A stretch of 64,000 bases of DNA from Bacillus fonticola (GTDB lineage Bacteria > Bacillota > Bacilli > Bacillales > JC228), in assembly GCF_012955605.1 (NCBI RefSeq), contig NZ_CP052135.1, forward strand, positions 2,430,711 to 2,494,710. The letters are read 5' to 3'. Below, piece after piece: positions 17,669-26,352 of this stretch. The notes beneath the pieces are model-generated. The model searched no databases. It was not told the origin of the DNA and was given only the letters and a program-made list of their open reading frames with translations. Every line of letters starts with the position of its first letter. Within the stretch, counting starts at the first letter, position 1. The translations under genes and the position numbers were made by a program.

Positions 17669-18693
17669 GATACATTCACCGCCTTTTGTCTCGTTCCTTT
17701 CTTCAATACAATCGGCTCCTCTTTCGTTCCAATCAACACGGTTCCATCTTCCACGTGTACATCCTTATCTAAAATACAGTGTGACAGGTGGCAATGATTA
17801 CCAACCAAAGATTTTTGCATAATAATGGAACTCTCAACTTTAGAATTCTCACCTACAGTCACCGCACGAAATAAAATACTAGAGTCAACTGTACCTGCGA
17901 TAGTGCATCCGTTCGCAATAAGAGATTGACTTGCTTTTGACCCACGAGTGTACTGTGTCGGTGGTTCGTCCTTCACTTTTGTGTAGACAGGGAAATCGGA
18001 ACGAAAAACTTGTTGGAATATTTCTGGCTTTAGTAAGTCCATACTTTGTTCATAAAACGTTTCTATTGAGTTCAGCATGTGAGCACGCCCCTGATATTCA
18101 TAAAGGCATACGCTATAATTATGCTTCAGTGAAGTTACAACATCTTTCATGTACATAAATCCCGTTTCCTCTGACCGTTCAACAAGATCCATAAGCAATT
18201 CGCGCTTTATGATGTACATCTCTAGCGACTTGCCATCCTTTCGAATGTCAGTAATGTCACAATCATGGTTCATATGCCATGAGAGGATCGGTCGAAAGTC
18301 AATAGAAGCAAGTGTGAAGCAATTTGCGATGATGACATATGTTTGGCGACTACGTTTGAAATAGTCAATGTGTGCTTGGAAATGTTGAAATGCTCCAACC
18401 CGTTTTTTCGAATCATCCAGTTGTGGCGACGGGAAGAAGAAGAGGCCATCTCGTTTCCGGTTAAGATCCCAATTTCGTCCTGAACCGAGATGATCCATTA
18501 GCGAACGATATTGGTATTTTGGGAAGATCGCCACACTGTTTACGCCTGAGTTGACCATACTTGATAAAATAAAATCAATCATTCGATAGCGCCCAGCAAT
18601 AGGCACAGCCGCCAACGAGCGATGGTGCATCAAATCTTCCATACCAGTCGCATAACTTGTCGCATCAATCACTCCTAAAAGTTGATCGTCCAT
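17665..18693 (-). CDS. glgD: GlgD, non-catalytic-type subunit of ADP-glucose pyrophosphorylase
   Basis: A 342-residue paralogue of GlgC. The nucleotide-binding GGxGxRL loop of GlgC is replaced by [20 protein letters not shown], as in other Firmicute GlgD proteins, which act as modulatory subunits with GlgC. The later fold is kept: [18 protein letters not shown], and a C-terminal left-handed beta-helix with hexapeptide-like repeats ([29 protein letters not shown]). It overlaps glgC by 19 bases and glgA by 4, with GGAGG before its ATG. Confidence 0.94.
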   Translation of the reverse strand: MDDQLLGVIDATSYATGMEDLMHHRSLAAVPIAGRYRMIDFILSSMVNSGVNSVAIFPKYQYRSLMDHLGSGRNWDLNRKRDGLFFFPSPQLDDSKKRVGAFQHFQAHIDYFKRSRQTYVIIANCFTLASIDFRPILSWHMNHDCDITDIRKDGKSLEMYIIKRELLMDLVERSEETGFMYMKDVVTSLKHNYSVCLYEYQGRAHMLNSIETFYEQSMDLLKPEIFQQVFRSDFPVYTKVKDEPPTQYTRGSKASQSLIANGCTIAGTVDSSILFRAVTVGENSKVESSIIMQKSLVGNHCHLSHCILDKDVHVEDGTVLIGTKEEPIVLKKGTRQKAVNVS

Positions 18694-19844
18694 GGATTTT
18701 CCTCCTCTTTATGTAGCCAGTTTTGGATTGAGTCTTTTGTTACTAAAGCACACTCTTTTTCAGTACCCTGAATGATGACATCTGCTGGGATAGTAACACC
18801 CGCGTCAATAATTGCGTACTCAACAGTTGCACCTGCTTCAATTTGAACGTTTGGCATGGCGACTACCTTCTGAACAACGGCCCCTTTTTGAACAGTAACT
18901 CCTTGAAATAGAACGGAGCTTTCCACATGTCCTTCCACGATGCACCCCTCATTGACGAGAGATTGTTCAACACATGCAGTACTTGTAATCATTTGGGGAG
19001 GATGATTCGGGTTCACAGAATAAATACGCCACCCTTGATCAAATAATTTCAGCTCACAAGCGGGATCTAACAAATCCATGTTCGCTTCCCATAAGCTTTG
19101 GACTGTCCCCACATCCTTCCAGTATCCTTGAAACCCATAAGCCATTAATTTCTTTCCAGATTGAAGAAGGTACGGGATCACATCTTTACCGAAATCGTGT
19201 GATGACGTGTCAATTTGTTCGTCACGTTGCAATGTTGCTTTAAGGAGCTTCCAGTTGAAGATATAAATCCCCATCGAAGCCAAATTGCTTTTTGGCGTTT
19301 TCGGCTTTTCCTCAAACTCTACAATTCTCTTAGATTCATCTGTGTTCATGATGCCAAAACGGTTCGCCTCTTCCCATGGCACTTCAACAACTGAAATCGT
19401 AGCATCTGCCCCTGATTCAATATGTGCCTCTAACATGTCGTTATAATCCATTTTGTAAATATGGTCACCACTCAACACGAGTACGTACTCTGGGTCGTAC
19501 TGCTCAATGTACGGAACGTTATGATAGATAGCGTTGGCTGTGCCACTATACCACTTCATCGCACTAGACTCACTGTACGGTGGAAGCACCGTAACGCCAC
19601 CGTTTCTACGATCCAAATCCCAATCGCTACCGATCCCTATATATGAATGAAGAACTAGTGGTTGGTATTGTGTACAAATCCCGACTGTGTCGATGTGAGA
19701 GTTCGTACAGTTACTCAACGTAAAATCGATGATTCTGTATTTACCTCCGAAAGGGACTGCTGGCTTTGCGAGTTCTTTCGTTAAATCATGCAGCCTGCTC
19801 CCTTTTCCACCTGCTAATATAATCGCCACACACCGCTTTTTCAT
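18675..19844 (-). CDS. glgC: Glucose-1-phosphate adenylyltransferase, catalytic subunit
   Basis: A 389-residue enzyme that makes ADP-glucose from ATP and glucose 1-phosphate, the control point of glycogen synthesis. It has [20 protein letters not shown] at the N-terminus, [38 protein letters not shown] and a C-terminal left-handed beta-helix. The ATG overlaps the glgB stop by one base (TAATG). Regulation by metabolites cannot be read from the sequence. Confidence 0.97.
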   Translation of the reverse strand: MKKRCVAIILAGGKGSRLHDLTKELAKPAVPFGGKYRIIDFTLSNCTNSHIDTVGICTQYQPLVLHSYIGIGSDWDLDRRNGGVTVLPPYSESSAMKWYSGTANAIYHNVPYIEQYDPEYVLVLSGDHIYKMDYNDMLEAHIESGADATISVVEVPWEEANRFGIMNTDESKRIVEFEEKPKTPKSNLASMGIYIFNWKLLKATLQRDEQIDTSSHDFGKDVIPYLLQSGKKLMAYGFQGYWKDVGTVQSLWEANMDLLDPACELKLFDQGWRIYSVNPNHPPQMITSTACVEQSLVNEGCIVEGHVESSVLFQGVTVQKGAVVQKVVAMPNVQIEAGATVEYAIIDAGVTIPADVIIQGTEKECALVTKDSIQNWLHKEEENPWTINF

Positions 19845-21718
19845 TAAAGGGATCCCATCCTTTCGTCTTCTAAAACATTTTTATAATGAAGCAATACCGC
19901 TGAATACTTTGGTAGAGAAATAGTAAGAGAATAGGGCTTGCCATGTAAGGGTGTGCTACTTGTCGTGTGTACACCTTTGCCTGTCATATCCTCTCCTCCG
20001 AAGCACGCGGCATCTGTATGAAGCAGACACTCCCATTCCCCTTGATGCGGTACTCCAATGTCGAATTGCTCATAAGATTCGCTAGAACAATTGAACACGA
20101 CGGCTGCTGTATCGTCGTGACCATAGCGCAACCACGATAAAATTTGTTGTTCGTGGTTGTTCACATCGATCCATTGAAAGCAAGCTGGTTCCTTTTCTTG
20201 TTCGAACAGCGCCGGGGTTTGCTTGTATAAAGGAAGTAGCGTTTTGAAAAATGTCAAAAAGGCATCATGATTTTCATATGTAAGTAAATGCCAATCAAGC
20301 TGTGCCCCATCTTTCCACTCCGCGAAAGGGGCTAGCTCTGTTCCCATAAAGAGCAGCTTCTTTCCCGGGTGTGTCAACCAGTAGGTGAGTAACAACCGTA
20401 GCTGCGCAAATTTCTCTTCATACGTTCCAGGCAACTTATCTAATAGTGACTTTTTGCCGTGCACAACCTCATCGTGCGAAAGCGGCAAAATATATTGCTC
20501 ATTAAAGGCATAAAGCATGGAAAAGGTGAGTTTGTCATGGAGCTCACGTCGTCTCTTTGGAGGTGATGAGAAATAGGTCAACGTATCATTCATCCATCCC
20601 ATGTTCCATTTGTGTGTAAATCCAAGCCCCCCCTGCTCGACTCGCTCAGTAACATGTGGCCAATCTGTTGAATCCTCTGCTGTAATAAGCAATCCTGGAT
20701 CATAGTCTCGAAGTCTTCGAGATACGCTTTGCATCCATTCGTGTGCCCACGGATTCGGCGTGGGAGAGGATGAATTCGGCCAGTATATAACCCGGCTCAT
20801 GGCATCGAATCGAAAACCATCCACATGAAATTCTCGCACCCAGTAAAACAGACTCGACAACAGAAAACTTCTTACTTCCCCTTTTGATAAATCAAAATGA
20901 GCCGTTCCCCACTCCACATTCTCACGATCTTCTAAACTGGAATACTCATAAGTCGGAGTCCCATCAAACAGATAGAGCCCCTGAAGATCTTTGCAAAAGT
21001 GTCCCGGAACCCAATCCAATAAAACACCAATTCCTTCTCTATGGCAGGAGTCAACAAAACTCATAAAATCATGTGGAGTACCGTAACGACTTGTCGGTGC
21101 ATAGTATCCCGTTGCCTGATAACCCCACGAGCCATCAAAAGGATGTTCTAAAATCGGCATTAGTTCGATATGTGTAAACCCGAGTTCCTTCACATATGGG
21201 ATAAGTTCTGTCGCAAGATCACGGTACGTCATGAGGGCGCCGTTATCCGATCGTTTCCAACTGCCGAGGTGGACTTCATATATACTGACCGGTCGCTCAA
21301 TCAAATTTGACTTTCTACGCTGAATCATCCACTCATCATCACCCCAGCTATTCCCTTCCCAGTCATACACAATCGAAGCTGTTTGCGGACGAACCTCATG
21401 TGTGACCGCAAACGGGTCTGCCTTGTGCACGACCTTCCCGTCAAACTGCGTGACCTCATACTTATACCGCTCTCCATGGAGGCTACCTGGTATTGTAAGC
21501 GTCCAAATTCCATCTTGGGATTTCATGCCGTACGCTGACCCATTCCAATCATTAAAACTACCTACTATCGAAACACGGCGAGCATTTGGTGCCCACACAC
21601 GAAAAATAGTCATCACTTTTCCGTCCACCTGTTGAAGGTGAGCTCCAAAAAATTGATAAAGAGACTCGTGGGTACCTTCGCGAAAATAGTACACATCCTG
21701 TTCTATCTGTTGCTGCAT
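19844..21718 (-). CDS. glgB: 1,4-alpha-glucan branching enzyme
   Basis: A 624-residue GH13 enzyme adding alpha-1,6 branches to glycogen. An N-terminal CBM48 domain ([20 protein letters not shown]) precedes the catalytic barrel with [22 protein letters not shown] (nucleophile Asp), LITAEDST (acid/base Glu) and [12 protein letters not shown] (transition-state Asp). AAAGGA precedes the ATG. First gene of the glg operon. B. subtilis glg is SigE-controlled. I could not identify a convincing SigE promoter in the 200 upstream bases. Confidence 0.96.
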   Translation of the reverse strand: MQQQIEQDVYYFREGTHESLYQFFGAHLQQVDGKVMTIFRVWAPNARRVSIVGSFNDWNGSAYGMKSQDGIWTLTIPGSLHGERYKYEVTQFDGKVVHKADPFAVTHEVRPQTASIVYDWEGNSWGDDEWMIQRRKSNLIERPVSIYEVHLGSWKRSDNGALMTYRDLATELIPYVKELGFTHIELMPILEHPFDGSWGYQATGYYAPTSRYGTPHDFMSFVDSCHREGIGVLLDWVPGHFCKDLQGLYLFDGTPTYEYSSLEDRENVEWGTAHFDLSKGEVRSFLLSSLFYWVREFHVDGFRFDAMSRVIYWPNSSSPTPNPWAHEWMQSVSRRLRDYDPGLLITAEDSTDWPHVTERVEQGGLGFTHKWNMGWMNDTLTYFSSPPKRRRELHDKLTFSMLYAFNEQYILPLSHDEVVHGKKSLLDKLPGTYEEKFAQLRLLLTYWLTHPGKKLLFMGTELAPFAEWKDGAQLDWHLLTYENHDAFLTFFKTLLPLYKQTPALFEQEKEPACFQWIDVNNHEQQILSWLRYGHDDTAAVVFNCSSESYEQFDIGVPHQGEWECLLHTDAACFGGEDMTGKGVHTTSSTPLHGKPYSLTISLPKYSAVLLHYKNVLEDERMGSL

Positions 21719-21918
21719 CTTATCGATTCCTTTCCCACGTCTTTAACTATGTATTCGTGGAAACTGAAAACATCCCTTTTAACCTAACGTTTAAATTTTC
21801 AGACATTTAATGACAAAATTCGTTTTAACTTGACAAAAGGTTGTTTGTGCTGGTCTACTATTGTCTCTACTAAACAAGTAAGCTACGATGGAAAGAGTTG
21901 GGGAAAGGGGCAATGTAT

Positions 21919-22680
21919 GTGGAAGTGTGGCAACTACTTCTTGTGTTTATTGTCGGCATCATCACCGGCATCATTAACATCTTATCTGCTGGGGGGAGTT
22001 TGCTTACCTTACCTATTTTGATTTTCCTAGGTTTGCCAGCTGCAGACGCAAATGGCACAAATCGTATTGCCATTCTCGTGCAAAGCACAGTCGGAATCAC
22101 TGCCTTTCAACGCCAAGGCTGGATCGAATGGAAAGCTCGTGCATGGACATGGTTTGCCCCAGCAGCAGTAGGCTCACTTATTGGGGCTTGGTTAGCGGTA
22201 GATATTAATGGCACTTTATTTCAACGACTGCTTTCGATCATGATGGTATTTGTATTGATCCTTTTATTCATACCAAAACAAAAATTACGTAGCGAACGAC
22301 TACAGCAATTTTCCTCGAGAAAAATCGTACAATATGGTATTCTGCCCCCAGCCTTTTTCTGTATAGGTATTTATGGAGGGTTAATCCAAGCAGGTGTTGG
22401 CTTTTTCATCGTAGGCATTCTTATGCTGTTTAGTTCATTACCTTTGCAGCGTATCAATGCATACAAAGTTGCAATCGTCGGTGTATTTATCTTTCTTTCT
22501 CTGTTTATTTTTCTATGGTATGGAAAAGTTTATTGGGGGATAGGACTATCTTTAGCAGCAGGATCTGCAATAGGAGCTTGGGTAGGGGCCAAGATCGCGG
22601 TAGAAAAAGGGGAGAGATGGATACAAACCTTTATGGCAGTCGCTGTCATTGTGATGGCAGTGCAGCTGTGGTTCTTTTGA
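21919..22680 (+). CDS. TSUP family (TauE/SafE, DUF81) membrane permease
   Basis: About 253 residues, almost entirely hydrophobic, with two related halves. Each starts with a family-type motif: GIINILSAGGSLLTLPIL in the first and GIYGGLIQAGVGFFIVGIL in the second, and NGTNRIAILVQS in between. TSUP proteins move sulfur-containing or organic anions. The substrate here cannot be inferred. The frame opens at a TTG (21898). The GTG at 21919 lies 8 bases from AAAGGGG and is chosen over the ATG at 21913, which is too close. It is followed within 5 bases by the 20-bp repeat array. Confidence 0.85.
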   Translation: MEVWQLLLVFIVGIITGIINILSAGGSLLTLPILIFLGLPAADANGTNRIAILVQSTVGITAFQRQGWIEWKARAWTWFAPAAVGSLIGAWLAVDINGTLFQRLLSIMMVFVLILLFIPKQKLRSERLQQFSSRKIVQYGILPPAFFCIGIYGGLIQAGVGFFIVGILMLFSSLPLQRINAYKVAIVGVFIFLSLFIFLWYGKVYWGIGLSLAAGSAIGAWVGAKIAVEKGERWIQTFMAVAVIVMAVQLWFF

Positions 22681-22684
22681 TATA

Positions 22685-23292
22685 GATAATCCCGGGGATA
22701 TGAGCGTTAATCCCGGGATATGAGCGTTAATCCGGGGATATGAGCGTTAATCCCGGGATATGAGCGTTAATCCCCGGATATGAGCGTTAATCCCGGGATA
22801 TGAGCGTTAATCCCCGGATATGAGCGTTAATCCCGGGATATGAGCGTTAATCCGGGGATATGAGCGTTAATCCCCGGATATGAGCGTTAATCCGGGGATA
22901 TGAGCGTTAATCCCGGGATATGAGCGTTAATCCCCGGATATGAGCGTTAATCCCCGGATATGAGCGTTAATCCCCGGATATGAGCGTTAATCCCGGGATA
23001 TGAGCGTTAATCCTGGGATATGAGCGTTAATCCCGGGATATGAGCGTTAATCCCCGGATATGAGCGTTAATCCGGGGATATGAGCGTTAATCCCGGGATA
23101 TGAGCGTTAATCCCGGGATATGAGCGTTAATCCCGGGATATGAGCGTTAATCCCCGGATATGAGCGTTAATCCGGGGATATGAGCGTTAATCCCCGGATA
23201 TGAGCGTTAATCCCCGGATATGAGCGTTAATCCCCGGATATGAGCGTTAATCCCCGGATATGAGCGTTAATCCCGGGATATGAGCGTTAATC
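22685..23292 (+). repeat. Tandem array 1: 30 copies of a 20-bp unit
   Basis: An 18-base core, GGATATGAGCGTTAATCC, is repeated 30 times with essentially no substitutions. Neighbouring cores are separated by a two-base linker that varies: by my reading CC 12 times, CG 11, GG 5, TG once, with one three-base CGG at the left end. The last unit runs into TCTTTGG. All frames are stopped on both strands because the period is not a multiple of three and TAA and TGA occur in the unit. It lies between the TSUP gene and the tRNA operon terminator. Confidence 0.95.
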
Positions 23293-23345
23293 TTTGGAAG
23301 TGGGCAGCGTGATTCTTACCACAGGCACAAAGCTGCTCACAAAGT

Positions 23346-23388
23346 AAAAAAGCTTCCTCAACGTCCAGTACGACAAAGAGAAAGCTTT
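23346..23388 (-). terminator. Terminator of the tRNA operon
   Basis: AAAGCTTTCTC pairs with GAGGAAGCTTT across an 18-base loop, and the minus strand continues with a T run. It lies just past tRNA-Glu. Confidence 0.75.
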
Positions 23389-23398
23389 TATTCGTGTA

Positions 23399-23470
23399 TG
23401 ACCCGTACGGGATTCGAACCCGTGTTACCGCCGTGAAAGGGCGGTGTCTTAACCGCTTGACCAACGGGCC
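23399..23470 (-). tRNA. tRNA-Glu(TTC)
   Basis: Complete cloverleaf. Acceptor stem GGCCCGT/ACGGGTC, anticodon loop CTTTCAC reading TTC. CCA is not encoded. Last tRNA of the cluster. Confidence 0.96.
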
Positions 23471-23473
23471 AGC

Positions 23474-23564
23474 TGGCGGAGAAGGAGGGATTTGAACCCT
23501 CGCGCCGCGTAAACGACCTACACCCTTAGCAGGGGCGCCTCTTCAGCCACTTGAGTACTTCCCC
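23474..23564 (-). tRNA. tRNA-Ser(GCT)
   Basis: Class II tRNA with a long variable arm. Anticodon loop CTGCTAA reads GCT. CCA is encoded. Confidence 0.96.
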
Positions 23565-23570
23565 ATAATT

Positions 23571-23645
23571 TGGCTCCGCAGGTAGGACTCGAACCTACGA
23601 CCGATCGGTTAACAGCCGATAGCTCTACCACTGAGCTACTGCGGA
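23571..23645 (-). tRNA. tRNA-Asn(GTT)
   Basis: Cloverleaf with TCCGCAG acceptor start and anticodon loop CTGTTAA reading GTT. CCA is encoded. Confidence 0.96.
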
Positions 23646-23695
23646 ATGTATAAATATTACATCAAAAATAGAGCATTTTAAAAAAAGGATAATAA

Positions 23696-23769
<74 letters not shown>

Positions 23770-23772
23770 ATA

Positions 23773-23846
23773 TGGAGCGGGTGATGAGAATCGAACTCAC
23801 ATCATCAGCTTGGAAGGCTGAGGTTTTACCACTAAACTACACCCGC
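23773..23846 (-). tRNA. tRNA-Gly(TCC)
   Basis: Cloverleaf starting GCGGGTGTAGTTTAG. Anticodon loop CTTCCAA reads TCC. CCA is encoded. Confidence 0.96.
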
Positions 23847-23854
23847 GTTATGAA

Positions 23855-23930
23855 TGGGGCGACTGATGGGAATCGAACCCACGAATGTCGGAACCACAAT
23901 CCGATGCGTTAACCACTTCGCCACAACCGC
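23855..23930 (-). tRNA. tRNA-His(GTG)
   Basis: Starts GCGGTTGTGGCGAAG, with a G just upstream that can serve as the extra G(-1) pairing with C73. Anticodon loop TTGTGGT reads GTG. CCA is encoded. Confidence 0.95.
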
Positions 23931-23950
23931 CACAGAATTCAAAAAATAAA

Positions 23951-24026
23951 TGGTGGCTCGGGACGGAATCGAACCGCCGACACATGGATTTTCAGTCCAT
24001 TGCTCTACCGACTGAGCTACCGAGCC
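23951..24026 (-). tRNA. tRNA-Phe(GAA)
   Basis: Starts GGCTCGGTAGCTCAG. Anticodon loop CTGAAAA reads GAA. CCA is encoded. Confidence 0.96.
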
Positions 24027-24029
24027 AAA

Positions 24030-24230
24030 ACTGGTTTTCAGCTTTCGCTAAGCTTCGAATTTCATTGTCAGCTCCTTCACTCACATCCTCACGTATATAA
24101 AATACGCTCCGGTGTTCATGCCAACAGGATGTTGGTGGGCTAAGCGTTGCAACAGGACGTTGCGCTTTTAGCTTAGCTTCCTAAGATAGCTTCCTCGACC
24201 TTCTCACTTGTCGAAATCCTTTTACACTGT
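24030..24230 (+). repeat. Family B repeat in the Phe-Asp tRNA spacer, split by a family A copy
   Basis: Left part GCTAAGCTTCGAATTTCATT and CAGCTCCTTCACTCACATCC, right part CTTCCTCGACCTTCTCACTT then GTCGAAATCC. Both parts recur in the next two spacers and at 54.6 kb. A family A hairpin (24119-24182) sits between them. Confidence 0.8.
24119..24182 (+). repeat. Family A hairpin element (tRNA spacer copy 1)
   Basis: GCCAACAGGATGTTGGTGGG followed by CTAAGCGTTGCAACAGGACG, then TTGC and GCTTAG. Both stems differ from the 58.7 kb copy by paired changes: GCAAC/GTTGC for GCGAC/GTCGC, and CTAAGC/GCTTAG for AAAGGC/GCCTTT. Confidence 0.8.
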
Positions 24231-24267
24231 AACAATGTATTTTTCGCAGTATGAAATCCACTTAAAA

Positions 24268-24344
24268 TGGCGGTCCGGACGGGACTCGAACCCGCGACCT
24301 CCTGCGTGACAGGCAGGCATTCTAACCAACTGAACTACCGGACC
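24268..24344 (-). tRNA. tRNA-Asp(GTC)
   Basis: Starts GGTCCGGTAGTTCAG. Anticodon loop CTGTCAC reads GTC. CCA is encoded. Confidence 0.96.
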
Positions 24345-24349
24345 CCATT

Positions 24350-24535
24350 GTTCCAGCTTCCGCTAAGCGACGAATCTCTTCGTCAGCTCCTTCACTCACA
24401 TCCTCACGTATTAAAACGCTAAGGATGAAAGGCTATAAAATCGCGACGTCCTGTCGCAACGCCTTTCTGACCCACATTGTGTGGGCTCCCAGTGTATTGG
24501 AGCTTCCTCGACCTTCTTGCTTATCGAAACCCTTA
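24350..24535 (+). repeat. Family B repeat in the Asp-fMet tRNA spacer, with nested family A copy
   Basis: GCTAAGCGACGAATCTCTTC, CAGCTCCTTCACTCACATCC on the left and CTTCCTCGACCTTCTTGCTT on the right flank a family A element at 24421-24490. Confidence 0.8.
24421..24490 (-). repeat. Family A hairpin element (tRNA spacer copy 2)
   Basis: On the minus strand: GCCCACACAATGTGGGTCAG, AAAGGCGTTGCGACAGGACG, TCGCG and GCCTTTCATCCTT. It is nearly identical to the copy at 58685. Confidence 0.85.
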
Positions 24536-24554
24536 AAGTATTAAATAGTATATT

Positions 24555-24631
<77 letters not shown>

Positions 24632-24639
24632 ACGATATT

Positions 24640-24775
24640 AGTTTTCGGCTTCCGCTAAGCTTCGAATCTCTTCGACAACTCCTTCGTTCACATCCTCACG
24701 CACACTAGTGCGCTCCGGTGTTCACTCCATCGTTTCCTCGACCTTCTCGCTTATCGAACCCTTTTACATTAAAAT
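24640..24775 (+). repeat. Family B repeat in the fMet-Ser tRNA spacer
   Basis: GCTAAGCTTCGAATCTCTTC, CAACTCCTTCGTTCACATCC, CACTAGTGCGCTCCGGTGTT and CTTCTCGCTTATCGAACCC: an uninterrupted copy with no family A insert. Confidence 0.8.
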
Positions 24776-24831
24776 AGTGTTTGTCAGTTTTCAACATCTT
24801 TAACACTGCCCACTATTTCAATAATATAAAT

Positions 24832-24923
24832 GGAGGAGGAAGAGGGATTCGAACCCCCGCGGGCTGTTACACCCCTGTCGGTTTTCAAGACCGATCCCTT
24901 CAGCCAGACTTGGGTATTCCTCC
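24832..24923 (-). tRNA. tRNA-Ser(TGA)
   Basis: Class II tRNA with a long variable arm. Anticodon loop CTTGAAA reads TGA. CCA is encoded. Confidence 0.96.
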
Positions 24924-24933
24924 GTATGAAAAG

Positions 24934-25007
24934 TGGACCTTGTAGGACTCGAACCTACGACCGGACGGTTATGAGCCGTCTGCTCTAACCAACTGAGCTA
25001 AAGGTCC
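24934..25007 (-). tRNA. tRNA-Ile2(CAT, lysidine type)
   Basis: Starts GGACCTTTAGCTCAG with anticodon loop CTCATAA. The CAT anticodon could mean Met, but the body matches the B. subtilis Ile2 tRNA as I recall and the neighbouring gene is the elongator Met, so TilS-modified Ile2 is preferred. CCA is not encoded. Confidence 0.85.
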
Positions 25008-25012
25008 GTTAG

Positions 25013-25086
25013 TAGCGGCGGAGGGGATCGAACCCCCGACCTCACGGGTATGAACCGTACGCTCTAGCCAGCTGAGCTACACCGCC
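25013..25086 (-). tRNA. Elongator tRNA-Met(CAT)
   Basis: Starts GGCGGTGTAGCTCAG. Anticodon loop TTCATAC reads CAT and normal 1-72 pairing excludes an initiator. CCA is not encoded. Confidence 0.92.
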
Positions 25087-25114
25087 ATAAGAAACGATAA
25101 AAACAAGGATAATA

Positions 25115-25190
25115 TGGTGGAGCCTAGCGGGATCGAACCGCTGACCTCCTGCGTGCAAAGCAGGCGCTCTCCCAGCTGAGCTAAGGCCCC
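25115..25190 (-). tRNA. tRNA-Ala(TGC)
   Basis: Starts GGGGCCTTAGCTCAG. Anticodon loop TTTGCAC reads TGC. CCA is encoded. Confidence 0.96.
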
Positions 25191-25209
25191 AAGATTGTCT
25201 CTATAAAAA

Positions 25210-25286
25210 TGGCGCGCCCGAGAGGAGTCGAACCCCTAACCTCCTGATCCGTAGTCAGACGCTCTATCCAATTGAGCTACGGGCGC
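25210..25286 (-). tRNA. tRNA-Arg(ACG)
   Basis: Starts GCGCCCGTAGCTCAA. Anticodon loop CTACGGA reads ACG. CCA is encoded. In B. subtilis trnB, as I recall, a tRNA-Pro follows. Here only 19 bases separate Arg from Ala. Confidence 0.96.
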
Positions 25287-25303
25287 AAAAACTATTGAAT
25301 TAC

Positions 25304-25392
25304 TGGTACCGAGGGTCGGACTCGAACCGACACGGTGGGAACCCACCCCAGGATTTTAAGTCCTGTGCGTCTACCTATTCCGCCACCCCGGC
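25304..25392 (-). tRNA. tRNA-Leu(TAA)
   Basis: Class II tRNA with a long variable arm. Anticodon loop CTTAAAA reads TAA. CCA is encoded. Confidence 0.95.
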
Positions 25393-25402
25393 GTTACGAA
25401 AG

Positions 25403-25474
25403 AGCGGAAGACGGGATTCGAACCCGCGACCCCCACCTTGGCAAGGTGATGTTCTACCACTGAACTACTTCCGC
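25403..25474 (-). tRNA. tRNA-Gly(GCC)
   Basis: Starts GCGGAAGTAGTTCAG. Anticodon loop TTGCCAA reads GCC. CCA is not encoded. Confidence 0.95.
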
Positions 25475-25479
25475 ATTAA

Positions 25480-25562
25480 TGCGGGTGAAGGGACTCGAAC
25501 CCCCACGTCACAAGGACACTAGATCCTAAGTCTAGCGCGTCTGCCAATTCCGCCACACCCGC
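25480..25562 (-). tRNA. tRNA-Leu(TAG)
   Basis: Class II tRNA. Anticodon loop CTTAGGA reads TAG. CCA is not encoded. Confidence 0.95.
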
Positions 25563-25578
25563 ATTGCATTATGAAAAA

Positions 25579-25654
25579 TGGTGAGCCATGAAGGACTCGA
25601 ACCTTCGACCCTCTGATTAAAAGTCAGATGCTCTACCAACTGAGCTAATGGCTC
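25579..25654 (-). tRNA. tRNA-Lys(TTT)
   Basis: Starts GAGCCATTAGCTCAG. Anticodon loop CTTTTAA reads TTT. CCA is encoded. Confidence 0.96.
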
Positions 25655-25697
25655 ATGCCAACAGGATGTCGGTAGGTTAAGCTCTATGCTTAACTTC
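25655..25697 (+). repeat. Truncated family A hairpin element in the Lys-Thr tRNA spacer
   Basis: GCCAACAGGATGTCGGTAGG followed by TTAAGCTCTATGCTTAA. The outer stem is present but the inner GCGAC-type hairpin has been lost. Confidence 0.65.
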
Positions 25698-25727
25698 ATT
25701 AAAGTACCTGTTCCACAAGATGTATAG

Positions 25728-25803
<76 letters not shown>

Positions 25804-25821
25804 GTGCTGTAATGTTGAAAA

Positions 25822-25897
25822 TGGTGGAGGATGACGGGATCGAACCGCCGACCCCCTGCTTGTAAGGCAGGTGCTCTCCCAGCTGAGCTAATCCTCC
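25822..25897 (-). tRNA. tRNA-Val(TAC)
   Basis: Starts GGAGGATTAGCTCAG. Anticodon loop CTTACAA reads TAC. CCA is encoded. First tRNA of the operon, directly downstream of the promoter. Confidence 0.96.
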
Positions 25898-25919
25898 ATT
25901 TTTAAATCAGACATCATCT

Positions 25920-25947
25920 ATTATACAGCTTATCAGATGTTTTGCAA
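25920..25947 (-). promoter_or_regulatory. Strong SigA promoter of the tRNA operon
   Basis: On the minus strand TTGCAA, a 16-base spacer and a perfect TATAAT, about 23 bases before tRNA-Val. There is no rRNA gene between this promoter and the tRNAs. Confidence 0.85.
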
Positions 25948-26129
25948 GATATTTTTTTATCTTAAGATTCTGTTGAAAGCAAGTTAACTGGTCAAAATTA
26001 TGTAGAATGTTGACCTCGTTTGTCTTTTGAGGACGAGGATTACTATATCATCTCTAGTAATCGATTGCAAGATCATTTCTTGTTTTTCTATGAAATCTTT
26101 CATGATGAGGGAAATCCTGCATAGAGTGT

Positions 26130-26339
26130 ATGAAAAGATTTGTTTGTGAGGTGTCTTTATTGGTGACCATTCTCGCTTTTGTTATTTCTTTCGTGATGTC
26201 CATCTATTTGTTCACTGCAACGTTCCTTTATGGTGTCTCGTCCAAGAGAAACGACATTGGTACAGGACACTTTACGTTCACTCTCTTCGGTGCGTTTTTC
26301 TTCTCAGCTATGTGCTACGTGTTCCTCCCTGTACCTTAA
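26130..26339 (+). CDS. Small membrane protein of unknown function
   Basis: A 69-residue protein with two predicted membrane helices: LLVTILAFVISFVMSIYLF near the N-terminus and FTLFGAFFFSAMCYVFLPV at the C-terminus, joined by a polar loop (VSSKRNDIGTGH). I do not recognise a family. The ribosome site is weak, and a close-by GATGAGGG is rather far from the ATG, so the gene call is tentative. It lies between the tRNA promoter region and a convergent GNAT gene. Confidence 0.45.
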   Translation: MKRFVCEVSLLVTILAFVISFVMSIYLFTATFLYGVSSKRNDIGTGHFTFTLFGAFFFSAMCYVFLPVP

Positions 26340-26352
26340 GGGAGAAACACTT

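Noticed and set aside
21830..21861. TTGACA with TACTAT as promoter for the TSUP gene
   Set aside because: The spacer would be 20 bases, too long for a confident SigA call.
21719..21897. SigE promoter for glgB
   Set aside because: Expected from B. subtilis regulation, but I found no pair of boxes with suitable spacing, so none is reported.
22685..23292. CRISPR array
   Set aside because: The 18-base units are separated by only two bases, so there are no spacers, and no cas genes occur in the window.
23300..23340. Hairpin GTGGGCAGC/GCTGCTCAC between array 1 and the tRNA terminator
   Set aside because: Long loop, one G-U pair and no T run; too weak to annotate.
23885..24100. Open frame of 71 codons across tRNA-His and tRNA-Phe
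   Set aside because: Antisense to tRNAs and running into a repeat; no ribosome site.
25295..25522. Open frame of 75 codons across tRNA-Leu, tRNA-Gly and tRNA-Leu genes
   Set aside because: It is antisense to tRNA genes; such translations are well-known spurious proteins.
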